Assembly: GCA_964059195.1 (NCBI GenBank) | Contig: CAXKWD010000005.1 | Coordinates: 42,981,825 to 43,045,824, forward strand | Length of the DNA stretch: 64,000 nt | Direction of reading: 5' to 3' | DNA from: Ectobius pallidus | Lineage: Eukaryota; Arthropoda; Insecta; Blattodea; Ectobiidae | Shown here: piece by piece, positions 21,682 to 33,310 of the stretch | Layout of the letters: each line of letters begins with the position of its first letter | Position numbering within the stretch: position 1 is the first letter of the stretch | The notes under the pieces: model-generated | What the model was told of the DNA's origin: nothing | Seen by the model: only the letters and a program-made list of their open reading frames with translations | The model's database searches: none | Position numbers and translations under genes: made by a program

Positions 21682-22027
21682 ACTTTATACAGACTTTCAC
21701 AAGAGAACAGCTGAGAACACAATGCTATTATGCATACGCAAAATGGCTGAGTGTGATGCGCACATCGATGTTATTTTGTTCGAGATGTGCCCACCGCCTC
21801 CTAGACGTACAGCAATTTCAACAGTTTGTACACATAATTCATTTAAAAGGCAGTGGATCCGATTGCCAACGTTACAACAACATCGTCAAATCTCGACTTT
21901 CCAAAGTCATAGTCAAAGTCTCGCAACTAACGTCTATGAATTCGACTTTAACCAAAGTTAAACTTTGCTTTGAAAGTCTACTTTAGAAAGTCGTCTTCCA
22001 AAGTCGCGTTCTTGAATACGGGCCTAA

Positions 22028-25000
22028 GAGCTCTCACTTCACTGGATATTACACTTTTCGGTATCTTCTTGTAACACTCTTTTAGATCGTTGTCTGATGC
22101 CGCATCCTTGGCCAGCTGGTCTGCAAGTTCGTTTCCCTGGTTTCCTGCGTGGGCTTTAATCCAATTGAAGTTGATGATCCAATTTTCTTTGTTCATTTTG
22201 ACAGTTTTTCTTTTTATTGCTTCTATTAAGTAAGTGTGATTATCTTTATTTGTAAGTGAATCTATTGTTATTTTGCTATCTGTGTAGATCGTTGCTTTTG
22301 TATGTTCGGTATAATTTGTTTCTATGTGTTGTAAAGCCTTGAGTATCGCTAATTGTTCTGCCTGATTGTTTGTACATCTTTCGTTTAGTCTGTATTTAAG
22401 TTGTTGTTTTAGTATATTTCCTAAGTATATAGCAATTCCTGAGCCTACTCCTTGGTGACTCTTGCTTCCGTCAGTATATATTTTGAGCTGGTGAGTTTCC
22501 TCATTTCTTACATTGCAGTCTATGTAGTCTGCCGGGTGAGTCCAGTTCTTTGTTTCCATGTCGTGATCACATAGGTTGTCTTTACTGAGGTTATAGATCT
22601 TCAGCAGTTCTGCTATCTTGATGTGGATCGGGGTTATTCCCGTAATTGCGCACAGTGCATTGTTGGACACTGTGCGATAGGATTTAGCAATCTTTATGTT
22701 GATTAGTCTTTGGACCCGTACCATTTTTGCTTTGTAGAATGCTTTGTCCATTGCGTTTTTCCATACCGGAGCTCCGTATAATAGTAGGGGTAGAAGTGCT
22801 CCCGTATATATGGTTTTCAAGGCTTTGTGCTGGAGGCCCCAGTTTAGTTTTGCTGATTTTGAAAGCATGAATATGAGTTTGGTGCATTTTTCTGTAGCGT
22901 AGTTTATGTGTTCTCTAAATGTTAGTTTATAGTCAAATAGGATTCCTAAGTACTTTATTAACTTGTTGCAGTGGTTTGTAGTTGAGGTAGATGCTGATTT
23001 CTTTCTCTTCTTTCCGTTTTCTGCGTGTCATTAGCATGACTTTAGACTTGCTTTCGTTGAATCTCATTTTGTTTCTGTTTGCCCACACCGCGATTTTATT
23101 TAATTCGATGTTTGTGTAATTTTCTACTTCTCTTATTGTTTCTCCTTTGACCAGTAAGACCAGATCTCAGCGAATGCTATTACCTTCGTGTGGCTGGTGT
23201 AGTTAAGGTTCAGGATGGAGTTGTATATGGTGTTCCAGAATCCTGGCCCGCAGCAAGATCCTTGTGGGCAACCCTTAGTAACTTTCTTCTGAACCGATTC
23301 ATGGACATGGTCGCGGTTCTATGAGTAAAGTAATCCTGGGAAAACTTGTATAGGTTTCTGGGGCATTTGTAATCTCGTAAGCTCGTGAGGATTCCGGGCC
23401 ACCATGCGGCGTCAAAGGCACCTTTGACATCGAGGCTGATCATTGCTACTATATTCCTTTCTTCTAGTACTGGTTCTATGAATTTTTTAACTTCAAGTGC
23501 TGCGTCTGTCGTATTTTTTTGCGGTGTAAGGCCGTACTGGTTTTCTTTTAATAATTCTTTCGTCTGCATATGGTGCATAATCCTATTGATTAGAAGTTTT
23601 TCTAGTACTTTCCCGCTAGTATTGAGTAAGCTAATTGGTCGAAATTTCGATGGATCGGAGATGTTGTCTTTTCCTGGTTTAACTATGGGAATTATAGTAG
23701 CTGCCTTCCATATTCTTGGGAAACAACCTCTTCTTAGGCATTCATTGTATAATGCGGTCATGAAGTTTGGGAGGGTGTGGAAAACTAGTCCTATTATTTC
23801 AGAAGTCAGACCATCTGGTCCTGGGGCCTTATTGGGGTTGAAAGTTTTTATAGTGTGTCTTACTTCTTGTAGGGTGAACTCTCTATCCTCTGGAGTATTG
23901 TAGGGTTCCTCTATTATGCTTCTGATGTGTTTGTGATGTTCCGTTTCTTCTTCCTCACTATCTTGAGGGATAAGATAGTCGATCAAGCAGTTCAGGGTGT
24001 CTGAGATATCGCGAGTAGTCGATCCATCTGGCTTTTGTAAAATAGTGAGTGTGCAACTTCTTCTTGTTTTCCCTGAGGCAAGCTTATATACTTCGCTCCA
24101 AGGATTAATGGTTGATGACGTTGAGCAAAATTGTTTCCATGAGTTAAATTTCTCGTTTTGTATTGCTGCTTGGTATTTTCGTTTTTCTTCCAGGTAGCTG
24201 ATCTTGCGGGTTTCCCTAAGTTCATTGTTTTTTGTTTTTTGGTAACGTCTTCTCAGAGCGTTTGTTTTTTGTCTCAATATTGTTAGGTCATCAGTCCACC
24301 ATGGAACTGTTCGCCTAGCTGCTTTCTTGTTCGGGTTTCTAAGGGTTTTGAAAGTTCTTTTGCATGCCGTATGAATAACTTCTGTAAATTTTTCAATTTC
24401 GATTTCAATTCCTGGGAGTTCTACGATTCTTTGTGATAGGGTCTTGTCCAGTTCTTCTTTGTTTGCTTCTAAGTTTGCATTGTTATAAGCATTGGAGGTT
24501 ATTTCAAATAGGTGTCTTTCAAATTGGCCATACTTGTCCTTTGTAACTTTGTATTTTATGCCTTGGTAGCTGAAGTTCATTTGAGTATTGTTTGGTGATC
24601 CAATTGTGTATTTTTGGATACTGTGGTCGGAACAGCTCTCTTGGTCGTATATTTCCCAATTTCCCATTGATGACAGGAGGCGATTGTCTGCTATGGTGAG
24701 GTCTATGTTGCTGGATCCGCGGTTACTATTGTAGGTAGTTCTTTCGCTTTCTTCGTTTAATAGGTGGAGGTGGTTGCTTACCAGGAAGTCTTCGAGGATT
24801 CTCCCTCTGGTGTTGGTTATGATGTCGTGCCAGGTTGTTGATCTGGCGTTGCTGTCCATTGAGATCATTATGCCTATGTCTCTGTTAAGCTGTAGTATAT
24901 CTTCGATTTTTGTAATTCCGTTTTCTATTGGTTCAGTGCAGTCTAAGTACATATTAAGTGCGAGGAAGTGCAGGCTTCCGTATTTTAGTTCTATCAGTGC

Positions 25001-25303
25001 GTTGTCTTTTCCAGTTTGTTGTTTTATTAGCAGAGCATCTATTTTATTGTTGGTAATAACTACTCTCGCTCTGATGTTGTCTTCATTAGATTGGTATGAT
25101 CTGAATTTTTTAGGTATACCAGTTGGTCGATTTTGGTGTAGGTACGGTTCTTGGATAAATACTATATCAATTTAATCTTTTTCTATTAACTTCATTAAAT
25201 TGTCCGTTGCTGCCTTAGCATGCTGCAGGTTTACTTGTATACATTTAATGTATTCTATTTTCGTAGGTTGTCTTCCTTTGTGTTGTTGGTTCTGAGTAGC
25301 CAT
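22028..25303 (-). pseudogene. LINE B ORF2: endonuclease, reverse transcriptase, RNase H
   Basis: The ATG at 25303 follows the ORF1 stop by 2 bp. The EN domain reads KCIQVNLQHAKAATDNL, then a nonsense codon at 25172-25174, then IVFIQEPYL, SMDSNARSTTWHD and ESCSDHSI. RT motifs include NPNKAPGPDGLTSEIIGLVF, IIPIVKPGK, KFRPISLLN, NQYGLTPQKNTTDA and SLDVKGAFDAAWW. A frameshift near 23305 precedes the GCPQGS block. The FADD motif near 23170 has lost one base and reads FAE. RNase H (22868-22028) keeps IYTDGSK, NNQAEQLAIL, IYTDSK and GNELADQLAK. Known role: target-primed reverse transcription. At least three lesions make it inactive. Confidence 0.9.
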
Positions 25304-25305
25304 TA

Positions 25306-26340
25306 TTAATAATCGATGTTTTTCATGTATTTTTGTAGCACAGCCTGCAAACTGGGGCAATTTTTATTAAGGGAGGAGTGATGTTCGTCTACTTTGTCGT
25401 TCTTATTGTAATTGTTGTACGATATGCAGTTAATACATCTGTATGATGCTTCTTCTGTCGGGCAGTCCATTTTGTGACTTCCTGTGCACTGTGGACACGT
25501 TTCTTCTCCTCTGCAATCTTGGTGGCGGTGGTTGAAACGGCTGCAGCGGAAGCATCTAGTTGCAACAAGATAGTCGTGGGCATGGCATATAACCCAACCT
25601 ATCTTCAGTTTGGCTTGTAGTAGTAGTTTGCGAGTTTGGGGTCCTACCTCTATCACTAGATTATGTGCATTCCGTTTTGTTTTGAATTTGTACTTCGTTT
25701 GTATGTCCTCTTCATTCAAATTAAGCTCTGGATTTTGTTCTATAATTATCTTTGTGGCGTTTTCCTTAGTGACATCTTCCGGGATGTCGTATATGATCAT
25801 CCTCGGTTTCCTCAAAGTTGGTGTATGTATTTCCATCTGTTCTCCGCATTCGGCGCCGATGGTAGCACTGAGCTTGTCAATTTCTTCTTTACTTCCTGTT
25901 TCAATGAGAAGTCTTCCGTCGCGTAGTGGCTTCATCGCCTTGATTCCAATCTTCATTTCAGTGGGATTTATATTTCTTTTGAGCTGGTTTTTAATTTCTT
26001 CCGTGGATTGGTTGGCTTTGGATTTAAGCATTAGTTGGTAATGTTTTTCAACTTCTCCTTTCACCATTTCGGAGAATGTTTTCCGTTTGTTGTCACTAGA
26101 TGGCACCACTAATCGCGCAATTGTTGTTGGCGCTGAGTTGCCCGTTCGCTTGTTTCATGTGACTTCTAGTTCGTTCTTTAGCTTTTCCGTTTCGGTAACG
26201 AGGCTTTTGTTTTCATCCTTACATTTCTCCACAGTGCCATGTAATCCTACAAATATTTTCCTCAGATTACTTACGGAATCTAGTATCTCCTTTGCTACCT
26301 GCTTGCCCCGCACTGTAGGTGACTGTGGGATTTCCCACTC
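25306..26340 (-). pseudogene. LINE B ORF1 (gag-like, three zinc knuckles)
   Basis: The frame from 26109 encodes MVPSSDNKRKTFSEMVKGEV, a central region (RKPRMIIYDIPEDVTKENAT) and CCHC-type knuckles CFRCSRFNHRHQDC, CPQCTGSHKMDC and a degenerate CINC-H-C, then NCPSLQAVLQKYM before the stop. This layout is standard for R1/Jockey-group ORF1, an RNA-binding protein. Upstream, in another frame (26335-26155), is KEILDSVSNLRKIF and a coiled-coil-like stretch, so a frameshift near 26130 splits ORF1. Its first 36 codons lie at 27372-27482 beyond an insertion. Confidence 0.85.
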
Positions 26341-26344
26341 GAAG

Positions 26345-27370
26345 ACAACTGCTGTTCCGTTCCATATAAGATATGACATATAGGATCTTGGAAAACAGTG
26401 CATGTGAATAGGGGATCGAAGAAGGCATTCCACAGGGAACGGAAGTAACTGGGTGCATACTAATATAAATATTAATTAAGCTTTGATACAAGAAAAGATG
26501 TAAATTTCAGATTGACAAATTTATTTACAATATGGTCACAAATAATCTGGCAAACAGCCTGAACAAAGAACTTCTTGAATATTTAACATATTATGAAATA
26601 CTTTATGTAAAGAGATATGTATAATACAAATGCTTTTACAAAATATGACTGCTTGTGGAACCAAAATGTCTGCCTATATAAATATATGAAAAAGATCTAG
26701 ATCTTTACTGAAAAACTAAAGAATTCTTCTGTGAAGGGCAGAAAGAAGAAAAGAATGAAAGACAGGAAGGGAGTTGGATAGACACACACATCAATCATAC
26801 GGCACAGTCATACAGATATCTCCGGAATATAGTCTGGCGAAAGTCAGGCAAGCGAGGGAAGAAATTTACATATTAGAAAATAAACAATGAACAAATAAAA
26901 ATAAATGAACTAATGTGATAAATATGCTACATGAATAAAAATGCCTCGCTCACCTGTATTTCAGACCATTCCGAAGATATCCCAGACGAACAAGCAGATT
27001 CGCACCGAAGGTCACAATCAACCCAACTCAGGAAGTAACAGCAAGAAGACAGATGGAGAATTAGAACGAGCGGCTAGGCCGCTGCCATAAGGTAGAAGCG
27101 AGATAGAAGAAGAAAGGGGGGAGGGCATGCGCGTAACACACACTGCTCAGCGCCCCACGGAGAGTAGACGTTACAGAAAGAATAACAAAACAAATACAGA
27201 CTAGAACTTACAGAGAGAATATAAACAACAAAAATTGCACACCAGCGCCTAGCATATTTAAGTGAGCAAGTATAAGCTTTTACCAAAACAAATACATCTA
27301 CGTGAATAACAGTTCGTGTGCGTAAAATGGAGTGCAGAATATTAACTATAGAGTTCTAAATAGCGCAGAA
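26345..27370. other. ~1-kb insertion splitting LINE B ORF1, unclassified
   Basis: This segment separates the first 36 ORF1 codons from the rest. On the minus strand it has a GC-richer portion (27050-27180), AATAAA-containing sequence near 26520 and no coding domain. It could be a solo LTR or other retroelement remnant, but I could not fix TG/CA ends or a 4-6-bp duplication. Exact borders are uncertain. Confidence 0.4.
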
Positions 27371-27371
27371 A

Positions 27372-27482
27372 CTATGCACCGAACACCTTCTTCATGTCTT
27401 TCCTTAGATTTCCGCTTCTTTCCGTTATACTCACTAATAAGTTGAATGAGTTCTCGCACTCTTGTAACACGTCTTCCGCCAT
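27372..27482 (-). pseudogene. LINE B ORF1, first 36 codons
   Basis: The reading starts MAEDVLQECENSFNLLVSIT and continues ERSGNLRKDMKKVFGA, then a stop at the insertion. It resembles the N-terminus of R1/Waldo-type ORF1 proteins by style (inferred from memory of the family, not searched). The ATG is only about 10 bp from the TATG array, so the 5' UTR is very short. Confidence 0.65.
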
Positions 27483-27492
27483 CTTGATCTCG

Positions 27493-27675
27493 TGTGTATG
27501 TATGTATGTATGTATGTATGTATGTATGTATGTATGTATGTATGTATGTATGTATGTATGTATGTATGTATGTATGTATGTATGTATGTATGTATGTATG
27601 TATGTATGTATGTATGTATGTATGTATGTATGTATGTATGTATGTGTGTATGTATGTATGCATGCATGCATGTAT
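27493..27675 (+). repeat. (TATG)n microsatellite with GCAT variants at one end
   Basis: About 45 units, ending in TATGCATGCATGCATG. It lies between the 5' end of LINE B and the 3' end of a minus-strand SINE. Peptides read from it are artefacts. Confidence 0.95.
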
Positions 27676-28185
27676 TTGGCCCCTTAAGGGGGAAGGCGGG
27701 TTGGGACGACCTTGCGGCCCATTGTGCCAACCTCCGGAATGTAATGATGTGCAAGCCCAACGGTCCCTCGAAAACAGACCCCACCGCGAGCCTCCACTGA
27801 ACTCCCCAAACATCCAACAGATACCGGTATCATGCTACGTGTACCGCTGCCTCGGTACCTCTTATAGAGCCCCCAGGTTGGCAGCACACCAGCCAGCAAC
27901 TTCAGGACCACAAGCCAAAGGGAAGACGGGAGAGGCCCACAACAGGTGCTGGGGCGAGGGTAAAGCGGAAACCGGGAAAGGAAACGGGATGATTATGAGG
28001 GGGAGTTTGAAGATAAAATGGAGAGTGTTGGTGGAATGAGAGGGGGAAACGGGAGGATCCCCGAGAAAAAAACCCAAAGGTCACGGCTTCGTCCACCATG
28101 AATGACACGCTCGCCAGGCCCGGCGATTGAACCCGGGACCGCTAGCATGCCAGGCCCAAGCGCTACATTGCATGAGACACCGTAA
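27676..28185 (-). mobile_element. tRNA-headed SINE, ~510 bp, ending in the TATG array
   Basis: On the minus strand the head near 28185-28100 has a B-box-like GGGTTCAATCGCC preceded by an A-box-like GTAGCGCTTGGGC. A GC-rich body follows (for example GGATCCTCCCGTTTCCCCCT), and the 3' end CCCCTTAAGGGGCCAAATAC runs directly into ATGC/ATAC repeats. Overlapping small frames in all phases show no domain. Boundaries are approximate; the 5' end was placed at the tRNA-like head. Confidence 0.7.
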
Positions 28186-28189
28186 CTGC

Positions 28190-31100
28190 AATTATATAAT
28201 AGTGGCAATTCTCATAGTCACATGCAATGCAACTCAATAATTTGTAATAAGCTTGGTATAATTACCGAATAACTAATCCATCTGCAACAAATCATTATTA
28301 AGTATTGATCATTATTTTAAGAGTTGTATGTCAATTATAATTGACATACAACTCTGCATGAAGAGCTGTCATGCATCTTAACATATGGACATATCTTTGA
28401 TGTAATGGTGAATTTTTGACAAGCATATCTGTTTTCTATGAATATAGGCCTATGTTTTCTTTTATATTGTAATATGCCAATTAGAGATCCTGCGTAATTA
28501 AACTTTCACCTAACTCTTGATACTGGCATATATTTTCATAGCAATCCCAATATCAATATTTGTAGGTTATCTATCCTTACAACATTATAAGAATTATCTT
28601 GAGGGTATAAGGTGCAACTTTCATTAATGTAACATAAAAAACACTGGCCAATGGGAACCAGAAAAAGGCGAGACATTTGAGTGTCCCCAATAAAACATTC
28701 GGGGCAACGGGAAATTTTGTTAAAAACGGGTCTGTCCCGGGAAAAAGGGACTAGTGGAAGCATTTTATGACCTCTCATTCATAACAGAATATACACGTTT
28801 ATTTCAGTATCACGAATAGGATTAGATCAGATTAACTTAGATTCTATTACCATATGTAAGATTCTAGTAACTTCAAAATCCTCATTTTTAGGCTATAGTT
28901 TGTCATTTGCCATCATAATACTGCGATGCCCGCCATATTGTTAAGCAAAGCCATTTTGTTTGGATTGAATTGGTTTGCTATTGAAATTCGTGATGCAATT
29001 TGTTTGCTATGATTTGTTAAAATTTAACCTAACTAAACGGATCTAAATGAAAATATATTTGACATGAAAAAATAATGAAATTCATAGCGTGTGGTAAAGT
29101 TTTACAGAGGTGCACAGAAGCTTTGGTTTCTCTGCAGTGTTATCAAAAAGAGGCGACGCATACCGGTATGACCTTTACCCTCTGGTTGGAGGCACTGAAA
29201 TCTGAGGATGTTTGTTTTGTCTATGCATTACTTCCGGTTTGACGGAACTGTGCTTCACTATAGGGTGCAGTTATCGCATTTAACACGCTCTCCATCCTCT
29301 TCCCTCTTTCATATCAACTCCAAAACCATTCCAGATGAAAATCCTCACATTTTCCCCTGGTGGTCCTGCACCTATTCTTTTTATATTTTCAACAACCCTC
29401 CTATTTCACTTTTTCTCACCCCAACGGGAACACGGAAATCAATCTTCTTTTTACTGGAACGAAAGAAAGAAAGAAAGCTAGCAGGAGAAATAAAAACACG
29501 TGAAGAACATGCATCCTGGCAACAATCCAGTAATGGGGAACAATTGACGATCGCATAGAGAATACGGGAGTTGGCGTCCTTGTCCCGGTCCGCAAAATGC
29601 CAATTATATCGTCCTAACGTTTTGTCTTTCTCGTGCTTTATGTGCATAAACATCTGTTGTTAGGACATCCTTGGTTTTCATTGTTGTAGCTCTCTGCTTT
29701 TTCTTATAACGCATAACATTTTTAGGAAGAGAAAAAGGAATGCAAGCTAAATATATAGGATGGGCATAAAAAAGGCACATAACGAGAAAATTTAAAGAAA
29801 CGGAAGAATGGTTTTGCAAACATATTAGGCCTAGTGGAAAAGCGGAAATAACCATAATTTCAAAGACAAGGCAGCACTCAAACAGCTTGTAAATGTAGAA
29901 TTTCGTTTCACAAATGAATTAAATCATAAATGACAATTATTTAGTGCATCAATCACCTAAATGTTATTTTGCTAGAGAGTTATAATTAACATTTAATGCC
30001 AATAAAATGACAGTGGAACCAGAATTCAGTAGATTAACTTAATGCACTATAACCTACTAATTGGACAGAGTTAAGCAACAAGAGACCAACTACATACAAA
30101 ACTAATGTTAGCTGATCTGTCTAATTGTGGATCAAGCCTATGGATAATCTGTTTATTAGTCCTATGGTTACCGATAAACCGTTATACCGCTAATGAAAAT
30201 GCTACTGGTACTCGTTACAAATTAAAAGGATTGAAGTACCCGAAAAACATACGCTCTCATCCATAAAAATTAGCAATACACTGGAAGAAAACGCTGATCA
30301 GTTAAAGAATTCCCTAAAGGCCTCCACCTTCAAAAAGGACCTATGGCAAAATTATTAGTCTTTTACGTCAGCTTATTCCATATTTTCCTTCCTGGTCTTC
30401 CAATTTAACGAAATGCCTCACATGAATGAGACTTTTAATGATATATAGATAATTGAATGCGTACTCACGCAATTTAGCTACTTATGTTGGAATTCGAGGG
30501 GTAAAGAAATGTTATGTGAGCGTTTCACATCATATATTTTTCTCCTTTAGGTTTATATCGTGAACAGTCATGTAAAAACACATTCAGGTAACGTAAACTC
30601 CCGCACAGGAACTAGGCCTATGTAAACTCCCGCATGTGTTTACGTGAAACGCATAGTTGTGGTTAAAAATGTTTGGTCACTTTACTCTTCATTAAGTACT
30701 AATAACGGTAAAATCCAATTGTAGAGGATACGTATTTTAACACCGAGATCCTCTTCATAAAACGCCTAATATCACAGGACTTTTGTTATAGATAGCTATG
30801 TGGAGAGATGTCTTTGCGAATGATTCGGTCCAACCCATCCAACCTAAATGAAACATTTTCTTTTATATCACGATGTAGCGAAAAGTTGCTTGTTTTCCGC
30901 CATTTTTCTGTCCTCGAATTATGAAGAATCTCGTGATTGGATGTAAGAGGTGTGACGTCATACCGCTAGAGCAGCTATAATATTGTGGATAAACAGGATG
31001 ACAAACCTCGCGTGAGATATAACATGGCACATTTTCGAAACCTGTTGTTTCAGTTTATGGCACATTATTTTAAAATACGTTTGCGCTTCGCTACGGCTGC

Positions 31101-31350
31101 GGCCTCCGCTTCGCGCGCTTAACTATGTGGATAGTATCAGTAGCGGCTCGTGGCTCAAAACGAAAGTGTGCTGCAAATACTATTTCATACAGCAAACTTA
31201 AAATATTTGAAAAAAATTTTAGTAGGCCTATCTAAACTGCTCGTCTCTTAATCCATCTCTGGGAACTCTCACGCGATTTTCTCTACCCTAATTTTTTTTG
31301 TGCTAATTTCTCTCCTCTCGTCGAACGTTGTTTGAGTTGTGTGACGAGAG
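28190..31350. other. Unassigned DNA, no supported gene
   Basis: No recognisable coding region. A 116-codon frame at 29208-29558 is open but resembles nothing and has poor complexity. Near 30250-30350 is a short stretch that could be a LINE 3' coding end, too weak to call. A palindrome at 28320-28355 is listed separately. Confidence 0.6.
28320..28355. repeat. 36-bp perfect palindrome
   Basis: The half-site AGAGTTGTATGTCAATTA is followed directly by its reverse complement with no spacer, centred between 28337 and 28338. It may be the fused ends of a deleted TIR element or a spontaneous palindrome. Confidence 0.9.
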
Positions 31351-31359
31351 AAAATAGCA

Positions 31360-31421
31360 AAAATAAAAATAAAAATTAATAATAATAACAATAATAATAA
31401 TAATGATAAGTTAATAATAAT

Positions 31422-31457
<36 letters not shown>
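31360..31457 (+). repeat. (AAT)n microsatellite
   Basis: Imperfect AAT/ATA trinucleotide repeats with occasional CAA and GAT variants. Confidence 0.9.
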
Positions 31458-31459
31458 TA

Positions 31460-32440
31460 GGGCAAGGAAAATCGCGTAAGAGTTCCCCGAAATGGAATAA
31501 GAGACGAAAAAATAGTATTTTTAATGATCGAGGTAGAGGAAGTCGCTTAGTGTTCCCAGTGCGACAGAATACTTAATCGCGGTTGTGGAATCCGGGTTTT
31601 TCTGAATTTAACACATTCGAATTTGGCGGTGAAGATGAAAAGCATCGCTTACTCGCTACATCACGGCCCCCTACCGTCAGATGGTGGAAGATCTTCTCAC
31701 ATAACTAACAGCGCGCCCGCCGTAAACCTCAGAATCTTCCTCTGGGCTGCCCGCTGCCGCAGCATATTCTGCAGGTTAAAACTCCCATTTTCGCCATGCA
31801 GTCAAGGTTGAGCATGACGTCACAGCCCTACGAAAAATGTGCTGTTCACAGAATAGCATCATGGTGCCGGAAAGGTAGTATTCACATTACCGACTCTTGA
31901 CTCCCAAGCTACCAGCTAAGAAATTCTCGCGTGGACGGGCCAAGTTCAAAATCTACGCAAAAGAAAATATAATATTGCGTTTGAAAATAACATTATACGA
32001 CGAGCAGAAAACAAACTGTGTGCTGCAGCACTGCAGCACATAGGAGAAACCGCCATTAGGCCTATGCATTATTTAGACTATCTGGTACTGATAAGCAATA
32101 TACAAGGTTGCCTCACTCAGAAAAAAATTTCATCGTCCGTGCAAATGTGCATAGGCCTATCGCATGAACGGGTCCTCTAGACTGGGATCATGCCCTAATA
32201 ACTAATACAAAAAATCTAAGATGTAGCTTATTCTTTATCTTGAAACGGAAGAAAAACAATTAAAATCCTTACACATAAGCCGTTTTTAACTACTTCTAGG
32301 AACATTTTTGCCAAACTGGAAGAAAATTGAACAACGCGTTTGGTCGTAACTGCGTAACACACGAATTTACAAACAGACTAATGCCAAACTGTCGAGTTAA
32401 AACAGGATCTCGCTTCGCTGGTCAGCAAATTGAAATTATG
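31460..32440. other. Unassigned DNA
   Basis: No supported gene. Small frames near 31623-31811 and 32327-32539 are random in composition, and the latter reads into the TTAC repeat tail of the RTE-like LINE. Confidence 0.6.
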
Positions 32441-32441
32441 C

Positions 32442-32475
<34 letters not shown>

Positions 32476-33310
32476 CAATGGCAATAGACAATTCCTCAGC
32501 AAGCTAAAGGAATATTTTATGGAACCCGCGCTTACCTGAGCCCGCCATTCAACCCTATTCTGTGCTATCTCCATCCAATCATCCTCGCAAATCCCACTTC
32601 CCTTAAATTTATCCTAATATTGTCCTCCTACCTACGTCTAGGTCTTCCAAGTGGTCTTTTCCCTTCGGGTCTCCCAGTCAATACTTTTGACATATGTTTC
32701 CTCCCCCATGCGCGCAACATATCCAGCCCCTTTCATCCTCCGTGATTTAATTACCCTTACTATATCCGTGAGGAGTACAGGTTATGAAGCTCGTTGTTAT
32801 TATGTTTCCTCCAGTCCCCATTTTCATCTCTCTTAGGCCTAAATATTTTCCTAAGCACCCTGTTTTCGAACGCTCTCAGATTATGTTCTTCCGACCAGTA
32901 AGCTGCCATGTCTCACATCCATATAGGCCTAATAGAACCGGCAGGATAATAGTCTTATAAATATTTATTTTTAGATTTCTGGACAGAAGACGAGAAGATA
33001 AGAGTTTATGAACTGCATAAAACAAGCATTTCCTGATTTGAGTCCACACTTAACTTCTGCCTTAATATATTTGTGTCTGTAATTATTTTTCCCAGATATT
33101 TGAATTTTTCCACCTGTTCTAACGATTTACCGGCTATTCTAATATATTGTAGAGCTTTATTTTGACGTGTCATGATCATATAGGGCCTACTTAGTTTTTT
33201 CTGTATTAATTTCCAACCCAACATTCCTGCAGGCATCGAAAAGACTCTGCATTTCTCTCGATTGTGTTTATGTCATCGCCCAACAAGCAAACATCATCTG
33301 CGTAAGCTAA
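32440..33310 (-). pseudogene. RTE-like LINE, RT end, C-terminus and (AAGT)n tail
   Basis: Read on the minus strand: ADDVCLLGDD near 33300 (RT catalytic box region), an ILPVLLYGCETW-like stretch, then IVRVIKSRRMKGAGYVARMG and a GRPRRRWEDNI-like segment, ending in (GTAA)n at 32441-32477. This C-terminal signature belongs to the insect endonuclease/RT LINE family also seen at 58385-58960. Many stops and frameshifts make it dead. The 5' half is absent. Confidence 0.85.

Larger units (their letters stand above)
13647..22024. mobile_element. PIF/Harbinger transposon, 8378 bp, TSD TAA, both genes present
   Basis: Terminal inverted repeats GGCCCGTATTCAAGAACGCG and its reverse complement mark both ends. 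The flanking TAA at 13644-13646 and 22025-22027 is the 3-bp TWA duplication expected for PIF/Harbinger. AAAGTCGACTTT-like subterminal motifs recur at both ends. It encodes a DDE transposase near the left end (plus strand) and a Myb/SANT-like protein near the right end (minus strand), transcribed toward each other. The interior holds a ~410-bp inverted repeat, a nested TIR element and LINE pieces, which explains its length. TIR integrity and both open genes suggest a relatively recent insertion. Confidence 0.93.
13118..27492 (-). mobile_element. LINE B: near full-length R1/Loa-group LINE, interrupted by Harbinger
   Basis: On the minus strand the order is 5' junction with a TATG array (27493), ORF1 start (27482), ORF1 with zinc knuckles, ORF2 (EN, RT, RNase H), [Harbinger 22024-13647], C-terminal knuckle, 3' UTR, and the 3' junction with the second TATG array (13117). 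Removing the Harbinger and one copy of TAA restores the frame across the break (SEVRAL joined to SVTIWQSEWD). The element is flanked by TATG repeats at both ends. This resembles Waldo-type R1 elements, which are known to insert into ACAY microsatellites. It is now dead: see the ORF entries. Confidence 0.85.

Noticed and set aside
27346..28039. Frames of 97-181 codons spanning the third TATG array and the SINE
   Set aside because: They join repeat peptides to noncoding SINE sequence; no domain or codon bias.
29208..29558. 116-codon frame as a possible gene
   Set aside because: No recognisable domain, no repeat context, and its length is within chance expectation for this window.
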